Positions 8,400 through 17,054 of a stretch of DNA of 64,000 nt are shown piece after piece. The DNA is from an uncultured Lachnospiraceae bacterium. GTDB taxonomy: Bacteria > Bacillota > Clostridia > Lachnospirales > Lachnospiraceae. The notes beneath the pieces were generated by a model, which did no database searches, was not told where the DNA came from, and saw nothing but the letters and a program-made list of their open reading frames with translations. A program made the position numbers and the translations under genes. The stretch's first letter is position 1, and each line of letters begins with the position of its first letter. The stretch is from contig CAJUST010000004.1 of assembly GCA_910589105.1 (NCBI GenBank), forward strand, positions 9,936 to 73,935. The letters run 5' to 3'.

Positions 8400-9214
8400 A
8401 TTTTTTCCTCATTTCCTTTCTTCATTTCTATTTTTTCACTTACGCTGTTGTGTAAAATCATTTGATACGCCCGGTTCCAAAAAATCGAATCGTCCGCCGC
8501 CGCCAAAACCGCAGGGGCAAATTCCACTTTCCGCTCCTCCCACTCCACTATAAGCCTCTCAATGGTAAATGCCATAATCATTCCGTCTGCGCATCCTACA
8601 GAAGAAAATGGAATCAGACGAATGGGAATTTCCATATCTTCATGCAGTTTTTCATAAATTTTCTTTGAAACGATATGCGCCGGTTCTTTTACATAAGGGT
8701 CTAACAGCCGGTTTCCGGTATCATACAAAGCCGGAAGCGTAATTGTTTTTCCTTTGTGTAAAATAACAGCCTGACAAAAACACTGCACATTTTTACGTTT
8801 TCTGCGTAACATATATAGAAACACAACTGCGGGAATCCCACTTAATGCCAGACTTAATTCATAATATTGTCTGTCAAATAACGTGACATAAATCCACTCC
8901 ACGCTTCCTCCAAGCAGTAAGATCACAAAATACATCAGACAAAACGCTTTGATATACCGCTTTCTCTCTGTCGGAATAAAACAAGCAAGCGTCATCGCCG
9001 GATTTACAATAAAATGCGCGCATAACAAATAAAAATCATAGTTATCAATTTTAAGGAACAGCAAAATGCCAGTCAGGCTTCCGGCCGCGCAGCAAAACAA
9101 ATACCGCAACAGCCGTTTTTTTTGCTGAAGTATTTCACTGACTAAATAAACAGCCAGAAAATCCAGATAAAAATTCGTCAGGAAAAATACATCTGCATAA
9201 AATTCATAATTCAC
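8390..9214 (-). CDS. spoIIGA: Sigma-E processing peptidase SpoIIGA
   Basis: 274 residues with a GTG start; the GGAGGTGAGAA site lies directly upstream. The N-terminal half has five predicted membrane helices (about 5-150); the C-terminal half is an aspartic-protease-like domain with ALYDTGNRLLDP near 175 holding the catalytic Asp (DTGN) and PFSSVG near 215. It cleaves the pro-sequence from SigE in the mother cell after a forespore signal through SpoIIR; SpoIIR is not in this window. It overlaps sigE downstream and has its own Spo0A-type promoter. Confidence 0.95.
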   Translation of the reverse strand: MNYEFYADVFFLTNFYLDFLAVYLVSEILQQKKRLLRYLFCCAAGSLTGILLFLKIDNYDFYLLCAHFIVNPAMTLACFIPTERKRYIKAFCLMYFVILLLGGSVEWIYVTLFDRQYYELSLALSGIPAVVFLYMLRRKRKNVQCFCQAVILHKGKTITLPALYDTGNRLLDPYVKEPAHIVSKKIYEKLHEDMEIPIRLIPFSSVGCADGMIMAFTIERLIVEWEERKVEFAPAVLAAADDSIFWNRAYQMILHNSVSEKIEMKKGNEEKICT

Positions 9215-9244
9215 TTCTCACCTCCGGCTCCTGTTCTGAGTTCC

Positions 9245-9278
9245 ATTATAAAATACGCCATGTTTATATTTTGTCAGA
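9245..9278 (-). promoter_or_regulatory. Spo0A-type promoter of spoIIGA-sigE
   Basis: On the minus strand CTGACA (9272-9277) and TATAAT (9245-9250) are 21 bp apart, too far for a normal SigA promoter. Overlapping the -35 element is TTTTGTCAGA (9269-9278, plus strand), one mismatch from the Spo0A box TTTTGTCRAA. The B. subtilis spoIIG promoter has the same unusual arrangement: long spacer and Spo0A bound at the -35. The architecture is seen; activation by Spo0A is inferred. Confidence 0.7.
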
Positions 9279-9318
9279 TTGTGTTAATTTTTAAGAAAAT
9301 CCATCTTGTAAAAATGAC

Positions 9319-9354
9319 AAAAAAAGACCTTAAAGATTTCAAATCTTTAAGGTC
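9319..9354 (-). terminator. Terminator after ftsZ
   Basis: A perfect 13-bp stem GACCTTAAAGATT / AATCTTTAAGGTC with a 3-base loop lies 20 bases after the ftsZ stop and is followed on the minus strand by TTTTTTTG. It insulates ftsZ from the sporulation genes spoIIGA-sigE. Confidence 0.9.
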
Positions 9355-9373
9355 CTTTCCTTGTACTATATTC

Positions 9374-10657
9374 CTATCTTCGGGTATTCTTTAAGAATTC
9401 CGGAATTTGGATATCTTTTTGTGGCACACTGCTCTCCGGTTTGGGCGGTTTTTTCACGCCGCCGTAGTTAAATGGAGTTGTCGGCGTCTGCTGTGTGTTC
9501 GATGCGCCAAATCCTGACTGCGTATTATGCAGTCCGGAAAATCCATCGTGCGCGCTATGTAAGCCGGACGCCTGCGGATTCCCATTAAACGGCCTTGCCG
9601 TATTCCCCGCAGGACGGGATGCATTTGCCGCTGTATTTGCCATGGAACGGCTCTGCCCAAAAGAGGACTGGAATTTCATGCCCGCAGACTTTTGTCCCGC
9701 GCCATTCTGATTTTCTAACCCCGTCGCAATAACGGTAATTGTCACTTCGTCCGTCATACTCTCATCGTATTTCGCGCCGAAAATAATATTTGCATTATCT
9801 CCGGCAAGATCTTCGACGTAACTTGCGGCATCGTTGGCGTCTGCAAGCGTAATATCGCCGGAAATATTGATAATCACATGAGATGCGCCTGTAATCGTCG
9901 TTTCTAACAGCGGGCTTGCCACCGCTAATTTCACCGCTTCTATCGCCTTGTCATCGCCTTTAGCAAAGCCAATGCCGATATGCGCCAATCCCTTGTCCTT
10001 CATAACCGTCTGGACGTCGGCAAAATCAAGGTTAATCAGCGCCGGCACATTAATCAAATCCGTAATTCCCTGAACAGCCTGCTGCAACACTTCGTCCGCT
10101 TTCTTCAAAGCATCCGGCATCGTCGTTCTCCTGTCTACAATTTCAAGCAGTTTGTCATTCGGGATTACGATCAAAGTATCTACACATTCTTTTAAACGGT
10201 CTATTCCGGAAACTGCATTTACCATCCGGGTCTTTGCCTCAAACTTGAAAGGTTTCGTCACAACACCTACCGTCAAGATGCCCTGATCTTTGGCAATCTG
10301 CGCAACTACTGGAGCGGCTCCGGTTCCCGTCCCGCCGCCCATTCCGCAGGTAACAAAAATCATGTCTGCGCCTTTTACGACTTCCGACAGCTCTTCCGCG
10401 CTTTCTTCGGCTGCTTTCTGACCGATTTCAGGCTGCGCTCCGGCGCCCAAACCTTTCGTCAATTTTTCTCCAATTTGTATCAGTGTCGGGGCTTTACAAA
10501 GCATAAGCGCCTGCTTGTCCGTATTTACCCCGACAAACTCTACGCCGCCGATTGCTTCGTCAATCATCCGGTTCACTGCATTATTGCCAGCTCCTCCAAC
10601 TCCGATTACAATAATCTTCGCAGCAGAATCTGCATCTGGTGTTTTAATTTCAAGCAA
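9374..10657 (-). CDS. ftsZ: Cell division GTPase FtsZ
   Basis: 427 residues from a TTG start at 10657. The longer frame from ATG at 10678 would encode its ribosome site (AAAGGAGG) as Lys-Gly-Gly, so TTG is preferred. FtsZ polymerises into the division ring. Visible: VGVGGAGNNAVNRM near 18-31, the GTP-binding loop GGGTGTGAAP near 102, the T7-loop region DLINVPALINLDFADV near 202, a Gly/Asn/Gln/Thr-rich linker (about 315-405), and the conserved tail DIQIPEFLKNTRR that binds partner proteins. No ftsA precedes it. It has its own promoter and terminator, hence can be expressed apart from the dcw operon. Confidence 0.97.
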   Translation of the reverse strand: MLEIKTPDADSAAKIIVIGVGGAGNNAVNRMIDEAIGGVEFVGVNTDKQALMLCKAPTLIQIGEKLTKGLGAGAQPEIGQKAAEESAEELSEVVKGADMIFVTCGMGGGTGTGAAPVVAQIAKDQGILTVGVVTKPFKFEAKTRMVNAVSGIDRLKECVDTLIVIPNDKLLEIVDRRTTMPDALKKADEVLQQAVQGITDLINVPALINLDFADVQTVMKDKGLAHIGIGFAKGDDKAIEAVKLAVASPLLETTITGASHVIINISGDITLADANDAASYVEDLAGDNANIIFGAKYDESMTDEVTITVIATGLENQNGAGQKSAGMKFQSSFGQSRSMANTAANASRPAGNTARPFNGNPQASGLHSAHDGFSGLHNTQSGFGASNTQQTPTTPFNYGGVKKPPKPESSVPQKDIQIPEFLKNTRR

Positions 10658-10757
10658 GTCAGTTCCTCCTTTATTCACGAAAATTTATCTGAAAATACAG
10701 CTTTCTTTCGTCTAAAAATTCTTCTGTCTGTCCGTCATAAATGGAGCCATATACTCT

Positions 10758-10786
10758 ATAATATAATTTTTTGAATAATTAATCAA
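10758..10786 (-). promoter_or_regulatory. Promoter of ftsZ
   Basis: TTGATT (10781-10786 read on the minus strand) and TATTAT (10758-10763) are 17 bp apart, about 100 bases upstream of the TTG start, in the only long gap of the dcw cluster. It implies a roughly 95-base 5' leader. Confidence 0.65.
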
Positions 10787-10815
10787 TAACATTTTGAAAA
10801 AATTTCCGTAAAACG

Positions 10816-11586
10816 CTATTTTATTTCATCAAAAACAATGTCTGTCGTGTTTTCTGTCCAGTTTTCCACATGAAGCATTCCTCTTTTTCCAGTCAATTCC
10901 GGCAATATGTATGGTAATCTCTGTATTTTCTTGGTCAGATAATCCGCTTCCCCCAAAAGGACTTCAATTCCCCCATAGGAAAGAGACATTTCCCCTGAAT
11001 CTGCAAACTGGATTGTTTCCGGCTCTATCCCGCTTTTTTTCAGGGAACGCGTCACAGTCAGAAGATTTTTCAAAATCGCCTCATCTTTTAGCGGAAGCTT
11101 TTCATACAATACAACTTTGTCACAGTCAAGCCCTTCTACTTTTGGAATGTCCTTTATTTCTTCTTTCGAGGTTTCCACGACAAAACCGTCCGTATCAAAA
11201 TATGCGTACTGCCCGATTGATTTGATATACAGACAGCCGATAATGCCTTTTTCATAGACTTGCACTTTTAACGTATGTGGGTTTTTCAGTGAAATCTCCA
11301 TAGATTCCACAAAAGGAACCGCCTCCACATTGAAGAACTGATACTTCAATACGACATACAACGAATTCCATGAATATTCGTCGCTTTGTACAAATTTTTG
11401 TATCTGCTCATCTGTGTACCGTTCATTTCCTTCTACAATAATCTCTTTTACGGTAAATACATAATAAACAATCAAGGCAGACGCGCCTGCCAAAAGCAGG
11501 AATATTCCAAACGCCTTTAAAAACAAACGCCTCTTTCTTTTCCTTGTCCGTTTCCGGTGAAGATTTTGTTTCTTTTCTCTTTCCAA
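10816..11586 (-). CDS. ftsQ: Cell division protein DivIB/FtsQ
   Basis: 256 residues with a TTG start; GGAG lies about ten bases upstream, inside the end of ftsW. A very basic cytoplasmic tail (about 1-22), one membrane helix (about 24-45) and an extracellular POTRA domain (VKEIIVEGNERYTDEQIQKF near 47-66) followed by the beta domain give the FtsQ/DivIB architecture. It links FtsL and the septal PBP in the divisome. One base separates it from the ftsW stop, so it is co-transcribed. The gene is often named divIB in Firmicutes. Confidence 0.9.
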   Translation of the reverse strand: MEREKKQNLHRKRTRKRKRRLFLKAFGIFLLLAGASALIVYYVFTVKEIIVEGNERYTDEQIQKFVQSDEYSWNSLYVVLKYQFFNVEAVPFVESMEISLKNPHTLKVQVYEKGIIGCLYIKSIGQYAYFDTDGFVVETSKEEIKDIPKVEGLDCDKVVLYEKLPLKDEAILKNLLTVTRSLKKSGIEPETIQFADSGEMSLSYGGIEVLLGEADYLTKKIQRLPYILPELTGKRGMLHVENWTENTTDIVFDEIK

Positions 11587-11587
11587 T

Positions 11588-12709
11588 TTATATCATCTCC
11601 AATTTAATGCCGCGGGAGACGCTTAACGCAAATCCCATTTCTGTCAAAAGAATCGCGACTGACGTTCCGCCGTAACTGATAAACGGAAGCGTCACGCCTG
11701 TATTTGGAATGGAATTTGTTACGACCGCAATATTTAGGATTACCTGAATGGAGATATGCGCCATAATTCCAACTACGATTAATGCGCCAAATAAATCCGG
11801 AGCATTGTTTGCAATAACCAGAAATCTCCAGATCAAAAGCAGAAACAGTAAGATCACGCAAATTGCGCCAAACAGCCCTAGTTCCTCACAGATGATAGAG
11901 AAAATCATATCATTCTGCGCCTCTGGCAAAAAACCCAGTTTCTGCATACTTTCTCCAAGCCCTTTGCCAAACAGCCCGCCGGAGCCGATGGCATACAGTC
12001 CCTGAAGCGTCTGGTAGCCCTTATCGTATTCTTCTGGGTTTAGCCAGATTAAAATACGCTCTGTCCGGTACCCCGCCTGTTTGATAAATATAATGCCAAA
12101 CAATATGACAAACGCCGCCATAATGATAAAATGCCGGTATTTCGGGCTTGCCACAAAAATCAGGCAGACAGAAATCCCAAGGATAATAATGGCAGTGCTT
12201 AAGTTGCTGACGCCTACAAGCCCTAAAACAGGCAGCACGATCAGCATAATTTTCACAACAGTCACAAACTTTCCCATCTGCGCCGGAATACGGCTGATTA
12301 CGGTCGCAAGGAATAAAATCACTGCCATTTTTGCCACTTCAGAAGGCTGGAACGAAAGCGGCCCCAGTTTCAGCCATCTTGTAGAGCCATTCAAATTTGT
12401 CCCCATAAAAATAACCGCTGTACAAAGGGCAATGGAAACTATGTAAATCAGGCCGCTTAAACGCAGCCAGATATGGTAATCCACATTCGCCACTACAAAC
12501 ATTCCCGCAAACCCTAAAAGGGAAGCGGATAACTGTTTTTTCAGATAAAAGGCAGTGTCATCAAATTTCAACTGCGCATTGTAAGAGCTTGTGCTGTACA
12601 GCATAACCAGACCAAAGCCCACGAGAAAAATAATGATAAACAACAGCGTATAGTCAAAATATTTAATTTGTTTTTCCCCATTTTTCTTAGCTTTCGGCCT
12701 TCTGCCCAT
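11588..12709 (-). CDS. ftsW: SEDS glycosyltransferase FtsW/SpoVE
   Basis: 373 residues, about ten membrane helices, SEDS family. Signatures: GSTRWLKLGPLSFQPSE near 108-124, the conserved Asp-containing loop EAQNDMIFSIICEELG near 262-277, and ISYGGTSVAILL near 345-356. SEDS proteins polymerise lipid II into glycan strands with a partner class B PBP. Within a dcw cluster of a spore former this may be the vegetative FtsW or SpoVE; sequence alone does not decide. Starts five bases after murD with GAGGAG upstream. Confidence 0.93.
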   Translation of the reverse strand: MGRRPKAKKNGEKQIKYFDYTLLFIIIFLVGFGLVMLYSTSSYNAQLKFDDTAFYLKKQLSASLLGFAGMFVVANVDYHIWLRLSGLIYIVSIALCTAVIFMGTNLNGSTRWLKLGPLSFQPSEVAKMAVILFLATVISRIPAQMGKFVTVVKIMLIVLPVLGLVGVSNLSTAIIILGISVCLIFVASPKYRHFIIMAAFVILFGIIFIKQAGYRTERILIWLNPEEYDKGYQTLQGLYAIGSGGLFGKGLGESMQKLGFLPEAQNDMIFSIICEELGLFGAICVILLFLLLIWRFLVIANNAPDLFGALIVVGIMAHISIQVILNIAVVTNSIPNTGVTLPFISYGGTSVAILLTEMGFALSVSRGIKLEMI

Positions 12710-12713
12710 AGAT

Positions 12714-14075
12714 TCACTCCTCTAAGCGGCGCGCGATTTCCTTGAAAATCCTTCCTCGCTCCTCATAATCCAAAAACATTCCAAAACTTGCGCATGCCGG
12801 TGAAAGCAGGACTGCGTCTCCGCTTTTGGCATGTCTGTAGCAGATCTTTACTGCTTCCTCTAAGGAGTCCGCCATTTCCACGGACAAAAATCCCTGTGCC
12901 TTTGCTGCGTCTGCAATGTCTTCTTTTGTCTGTCCTATGAGAATAAGCTCCTTGACTTTCTCCCCAAACGATGCAATCCATGCATCATAGGAAGAACCCT
13001 TGTCACATCCACCGCCAATCAGATACGTCGGACGGTTCATTGCCAATACTCCCTGAATGGCTGCATCTGGATTTGTCGCTTTTGAATCATTATAAAAACG
13101 GATTCCCCTTTTTTCCGTTACATACTCAATCCTGTGTTCCACTGCCTCAAATTGCTTTACCGCCTGCCGCACGTTTGAAAGCGGCGCGCCAAACCCAAGA
13201 GCCATTGCCGCGGCGGCCATTACATTTTCATAATTATGCGTCCCAAGCAATTTTAATTCCTCTGTTTCCACAAGTTTTACGGTTTTTCCGTCTTTCGAGC
13301 AAAAAATGCAGCCTTCCTTTAAATACAGCCCGTTCTCCAATTCCCTTTTACTGGAAAACCATGTCACGGGAACGTCAAGCCGCTGCCCAAATTCACGCAA
13401 TACATGATCCTCGTAATTTAAAACGCACAAATCCCCGTCAGTCTGGTTTTTCGTAATGCTCTCCTTGACCGCTATATAATTTTCCATCGTATGGTGGCGG
13501 TTTAAGTGATCCGGCGTAATATTTAAAATCGCTGTCACCTTTGGCGCAAAATTATGCGCCGTTTCTAACTGGAAACTGCTGATTTCCGCCACAGTCACTG
13601 TTCCGGGTTCCGTGTCCAAAGCCACACTTGTATAGGGTATCCCAATATTGCCCACTACGCATACGTCGCTGAAATAGCTTTTTAAAATTTCTCCTAAAAG
13701 GGCTGTCGTCGTCGTCTTGCCGTTCGTTCCGGTAATTGCCAGCACATATCCTTTTGCAAACGTATAGGCAAGTTCAATCTCACCCCATACGATAACGCCT
13801 TTTTTTCGCATTTCTTCCACCATCGGCAAATCAGACGGTATGCCGGGGCTTAACACCAAAATATCCGTCTGTTCCATTTCTTCTTCCGTCAAGCCGCCTA
13901 AGAGGATTTCCATGCCGTCTAACAGCGGATGTTTTTGGTAAAACGCTTCTATATCCAGTTTTTCATTCCCATCGAACAAACGTGTGGAAATTCCCATTTT
14001 TTTTAACAATTCCGCTGCGGATGCGCCGCTTCTTCCCGTTCCGGCGACAAGGAATCTTTTGTCCTTTACATTCAT
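12714..14075 (-). CDS. murD: UDP-MurNAc-L-Ala:D-Glu ligase MurD
   Basis: 453 residues. MurD adds D-glutamate to UDP-MurNAc-L-Ala with ATP in the cytoplasm. N-terminal Rossmann-like domain (VAGTGRSGASAAELLKKMG near 10-28), central ATPase with AITGTNGKTTTTALLGE near 113-129 and EISSFQLE near 166, C-terminal domain with EHRIEYV and YNDSKATNPDA near 318-345. Start has AGGAGG upstream. It lies 13 bases after mraY; murE and murF, which act between MurD and MraY, are absent from the cluster. Confidence 0.97.
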   Translation of the reverse strand: MNVKDKRFLVAGTGRSGASAAELLKKMGISTRLFDGNEKLDIEAFYQKHPLLDGMEILLGGLTEEEMEQTDILVLSPGIPSDLPMVEEMRKKGVIVWGEIELAYTFAKGYVLAITGTNGKTTTTALLGEILKSYFSDVCVVGNIGIPYTSVALDTEPGTVTVAEISSFQLETAHNFAPKVTAILNITPDHLNRHHTMENYIAVKESITKNQTDGDLCVLNYEDHVLREFGQRLDVPVTWFSSKRELENGLYLKEGCIFCSKDGKTVKLVETEELKLLGTHNYENVMAAAAMALGFGAPLSNVRQAVKQFEAVEHRIEYVTEKRGIRFYNDSKATNPDAAIQGVLAMNRPTYLIGGGCDKGSSYDAWIASFGEKVKELILIGQTKEDIADAAKAQGFLSVEMADSLEEAVKICYRHAKSGDAVLLSPACASFGMFLDYEERGRIFKEIARRLEE

Positions 14076-14088
14076 GTGTAAAAACCTC

Positions 14089-15042
14089 CTACAATGCCAT
14101 CAGCGCCACAAGGCACAATAATGCGGTAACGACGGAAAAAACCGCGACCACCTTCGTTTCCTGCCATCCTCCCAGTTCAAAATGGTGATGAATCGGAGCC
14201 ATACGGAAAAACCGCTTTCCATGCGTCGCTTTAAAATAAGCCACCTGAATCATTACGGAAATAACTTCCAGCATATAGATTAACCCGACAATCGGAATAA
14301 ACAATGGCATTTGGAGCATATAAGCAGTAGCCGCCACAAACCCGCCCAAAGCAAGAGATCCAGTATCCCCCATAAACACCTTTGCAGGATAAACATTAAA
14401 CAGCAAGAAACCCAATAGCGCCCCAACAACTGCGCATGTAATCGGCTCAATGCCGCTTTTGGCGCCGACTGCAACCGTACTAAAAAATGTCGCGACCAAT
14501 ACAGTAACGCTAGAGGCAAGTCCGTCCAAACCATCTGTAAAATTTACGCCGTTTACCGTGCCAATGACAACGAGAAACATAAGCGGGATCGCCGCCCAGC
14601 CAAAATCAAGAAACCTTCCTTTTCCAAATGGAATCAACATGAAAAGGGAAACGTCTGTGTATTTTAAAAGATAAAACGCAAACACTCCAGTCACTGCAAT
14701 CTGTAACAGCATTTTCTGTCCGGGCAAAAGTCCGTCCGAACGCCTAAGCACAACTTTTAAATAATCATCTAAAAACCCGATTGCGCCAAACCCCACTGTC
14801 AAAAACAGGATAGGGATAATTTTCGGATACTCGTTTATAAACAAAAGACTTGTAACCAAAATACCCGCTAAAATCATAATCCCGCCCATTGTCGGCGTTC
14901 CGTTTTTTTTCAAATGGGATTTTAATTCTTCCCGTTCCGTCTGACCGACTTTTAACTTCCTCAAAAACGGAATGAGAAGCGGACCGGATAATGCGCTGAT
15001 TGCAAACGCGATTAATGTTGGCGCTGCTACATGATAAATCAT
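14089..15042 (-). CDS. mraY: Phospho-MurNAc-pentapeptide transferase MraY
   Basis: 317 residues from the ATG at 15042 (GAGGGAAAAG site); an in-frame start 19 codons earlier would add a polar tail before the first membrane helix. MraY makes lipid I on the cytoplasmic face of the membrane. About ten helices; signatures are KKNGTPTMGG near 45, FGAIGFLDDYLKV near 83-95 (catalytic Asp pair), NFTDGLDGLA near 167, and the HHHFELGGW motif near 289. Lies between spoVD-like PBP and murD in the usual dcw order. Confidence 0.96.
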   Translation of the reverse strand: MIYHVAAPTLIAFAISALSGPLLIPFLRKLKVGQTEREELKSHLKKNGTPTMGGIMILAGILVTSLLFINEYPKIIPILFLTVGFGAIGFLDDYLKVVLRRSDGLLPGQKMLLQIAVTGVFAFYLLKYTDVSLFMLIPFGKGRFLDFGWAAIPLMFLVVIGTVNGVNFTDGLDGLASSVTVLVATFFSTVAVGAKSGIEPITCAVVGALLGFLLFNVYPAKVFMGDTGSLALGGFVAATAYMLQMPLFIPIVGLIYMLEVISVMIQVAYFKATHGKRFFRMAPIHHHFELGGWQETKVVAVFSVVTALLCLVALMAL

Positions 15043-15142
15043 AACTTTTCCCTCTTTCCCGTACTCTATTCGCATCCTAAAATGCGCCATGGCTTCCAAA
15101 TATCAAGTATATGTGATTCCAAACAAATCCGCAAGAGACAAT

Positions 15143-16888
15143 TTAGGATTCTTCCTTACTATTTTCATCAAACGGGATCTCCAGATAAGGCAGGATATTT
15201 TCAAAAATCTCTCTTGCCACGGGAGCCGCTATTGTTCCTCCATAATAGATTCCCTGTGGATTATTAATAATGACAAGCGCAAGAACCTGAGGATTTTCTA
15301 CAGGGGCAAACCCCAAAAAAGAGGAAATGTATTTATTGGCGCTTCTTGGAAGCGTCTGGGAAGTCGCTGTCTTTCCACCAATTTCATATCCTGCAATTTT
15401 CGCATTTTTCCCGCCGCCTTCCGAAACAACCTGCTCTAACAGATGACGGACAGTATCCGACGTTTCTTTGCTTACAATGCCCTCTGTCGTCTCATACTTA
15501 AATTCTTTGACAAGTTTCCCTTCCCCATTTTTCACCGATACCCCAAAATGCGGCGTAATCCGCGTTCCTCCATTTATAATAGAAGAAACTGTCGTCACAA
15601 GCTGTATTGGCGTAATTTGGAAGGACTGCCCAAACGACATCGTCGCAAGCTCCACAAGACCGATATTTTCTTTGGAGTGCATAATGGTAGCCGCTTCCCC
15701 CGGCAGGTCTATCCCTGTTTTTTTCAAAAGCCCAAGGCTTTTAAAATAGTCATAAAAACGCTCCGGCCCGACGCGGAGCCCCACGTCAATAAACACCGGA
15801 TTGCAGGAGTTCATAATTCCATGGGTAAAATCCTCAGCGCCGTGTCCTGTGCGTTTGTGGCAGTGAATCCGCCTGTCCTCCACCATAATGTAGCCGGGGC
15901 AGAAAAATTGATCGGAAAGGCTTACAACGCCTTCTTCTAACGCCGCCGTCGTCGTAATGATTTTAAATGTGGAACCGGGCTCATATGTGTCATTGATACA
16001 CTGGTTCCTCCACATTCCATTGAGAAGATTTTGTTTTTCTTCTTCCGGAACAGCTCTGGAAAGCTCATAGTTTAATGTAAACGGATCGTTTAAGTTAAAC
16101 TCCGGCACATTTACCATTGCCATCAGTTCCCCATTGGAAGGATTTATCACAATTATAGAAACGCTGTCCGCCTGTTTTTGCTCCAGAGCTTTTTTTGCCG
16201 CCTGCTCCGCATACATTTGTATATTGTAATCAAGGCTGACATGAAGATCGTTGCCGTCTACCGGATCTAATCTGGATTCTCCGGCATTTTCAATTTCCAC
16301 CCCTCTGGCATCCGTCAGCGTTAATATTTTACCGTTTGTTCCCTGAAGGTATTCGTCGTATTTCACTTCCAGCCCCACAATTCCCTGATTGTCGCCGCCC
16401 GTAAACCCTAATACTTTTGAAGCAAGCGTATCATAGGGGTAATAGCGTTTATAATCTTCGTCTACCTTTATGCCGGAAAGCCCATAAGCGCGAATCCGCT
16501 CTCCCGTCGCTTTGTCGACATTCGATTTGATGCGTTCAATCGAACTGATTTTCTCCACACGCGCGCGCACCTTTTCTTCGGAAAGCTCTAATTCTTTCGT
16601 CAATGCTGAAATTACAGCCTCCGGATCTTCAATCTGGTTATGGATTACAGAAATCGTACATACCGTTTTATTCACCGCAAGCGCTACGCCTTTGGCGTCT
16701 ATGATTTTCCCACGCGCCGCTTTAATGTCCCGTTCCCTTTCGTGCAGGTCTTCCGCTTTATTCCCATAATATTCTGAGCAAAATATCATCAAATAAACCA
16801 GCCTTCCCGCCAAAAAAAACATCATAAACAAAACTGCCATAAAAATGATCATGGTTTTCATTCGGTTAAATGTTTTATACCGGTTCAT
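15143..16888 (-). CDS. Class B PBP, SpoVD/FtsI type
   Basis: 581 residues. Short cytoplasmic tail, one membrane helix (about 12-34), PBP dimer domain (about 50-210) and transpeptidase domain. Active-site motifs: STFK (in EPGSTFKIITT, near 305), SCN (near 363) and KTA in IGGKTATSQ (near 507), where the third motif is usually KTG. No PASTA domains, so it is closer to FtsI/Pbp2B in length than to Bacillus SpoVD. Cross-links septal or spore peptidoglycan with FtsW/SpoVE. Second of two adjacent class B PBPs; which serves division and which sporulation is not decided by sequence. Confidence 0.9.
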   Translation of the reverse strand: MNRYKTFNRMKTMIIFMAVLFMMFFLAGRLVYLMIFCSEYYGNKAEDLHERERDIKAARGKIIDAKGVALAVNKTVCTISVIHNQIEDPEAVISALTKELELSEEKVRARVEKISSIERIKSNVDKATGERIRAYGLSGIKVDEDYKRYYPYDTLASKVLGFTGGDNQGIVGLEVKYDEYLQGTNGKILTLTDARGVEIENAGESRLDPVDGNDLHVSLDYNIQMYAEQAAKKALEQKQADSVSIIVINPSNGELMAMVNVPEFNLNDPFTLNYELSRAVPEEEKQNLLNGMWRNQCINDTYEPGSTFKIITTTAALEEGVVSLSDQFFCPGYIMVEDRRIHCHKRTGHGAEDFTHGIMNSCNPVFIDVGLRVGPERFYDYFKSLGLLKKTGIDLPGEAATIMHSKENIGLVELATMSFGQSFQITPIQLVTTVSSIINGGTRITPHFGVSVKNGEGKLVKEFKYETTEGIVSKETSDTVRHLLEQVVSEGGGKNAKIAGYEIGGKTATSQTLPRSANKYISSFLGFAPVENPQVLALVIINNPQGIYYGGTIAAPVAREIFENILPYLEIPFDENSKEES

Positions 16889-17054
16889 ACCGCCGTCACT
16901 CCATAAAAGACCTTTCTTTTATTCTATTATTCCTTTTTAGCGGTTATGAGTTCCTTTCTTCCTTTTCCAGCAACTCTATCTGCCTGCCGCCTGTCCGGCT
17001 TCTCGGCTGCTTTCTTATAGCGGTTAGGGGTTTCTATACTCAAATTAAGATTTC

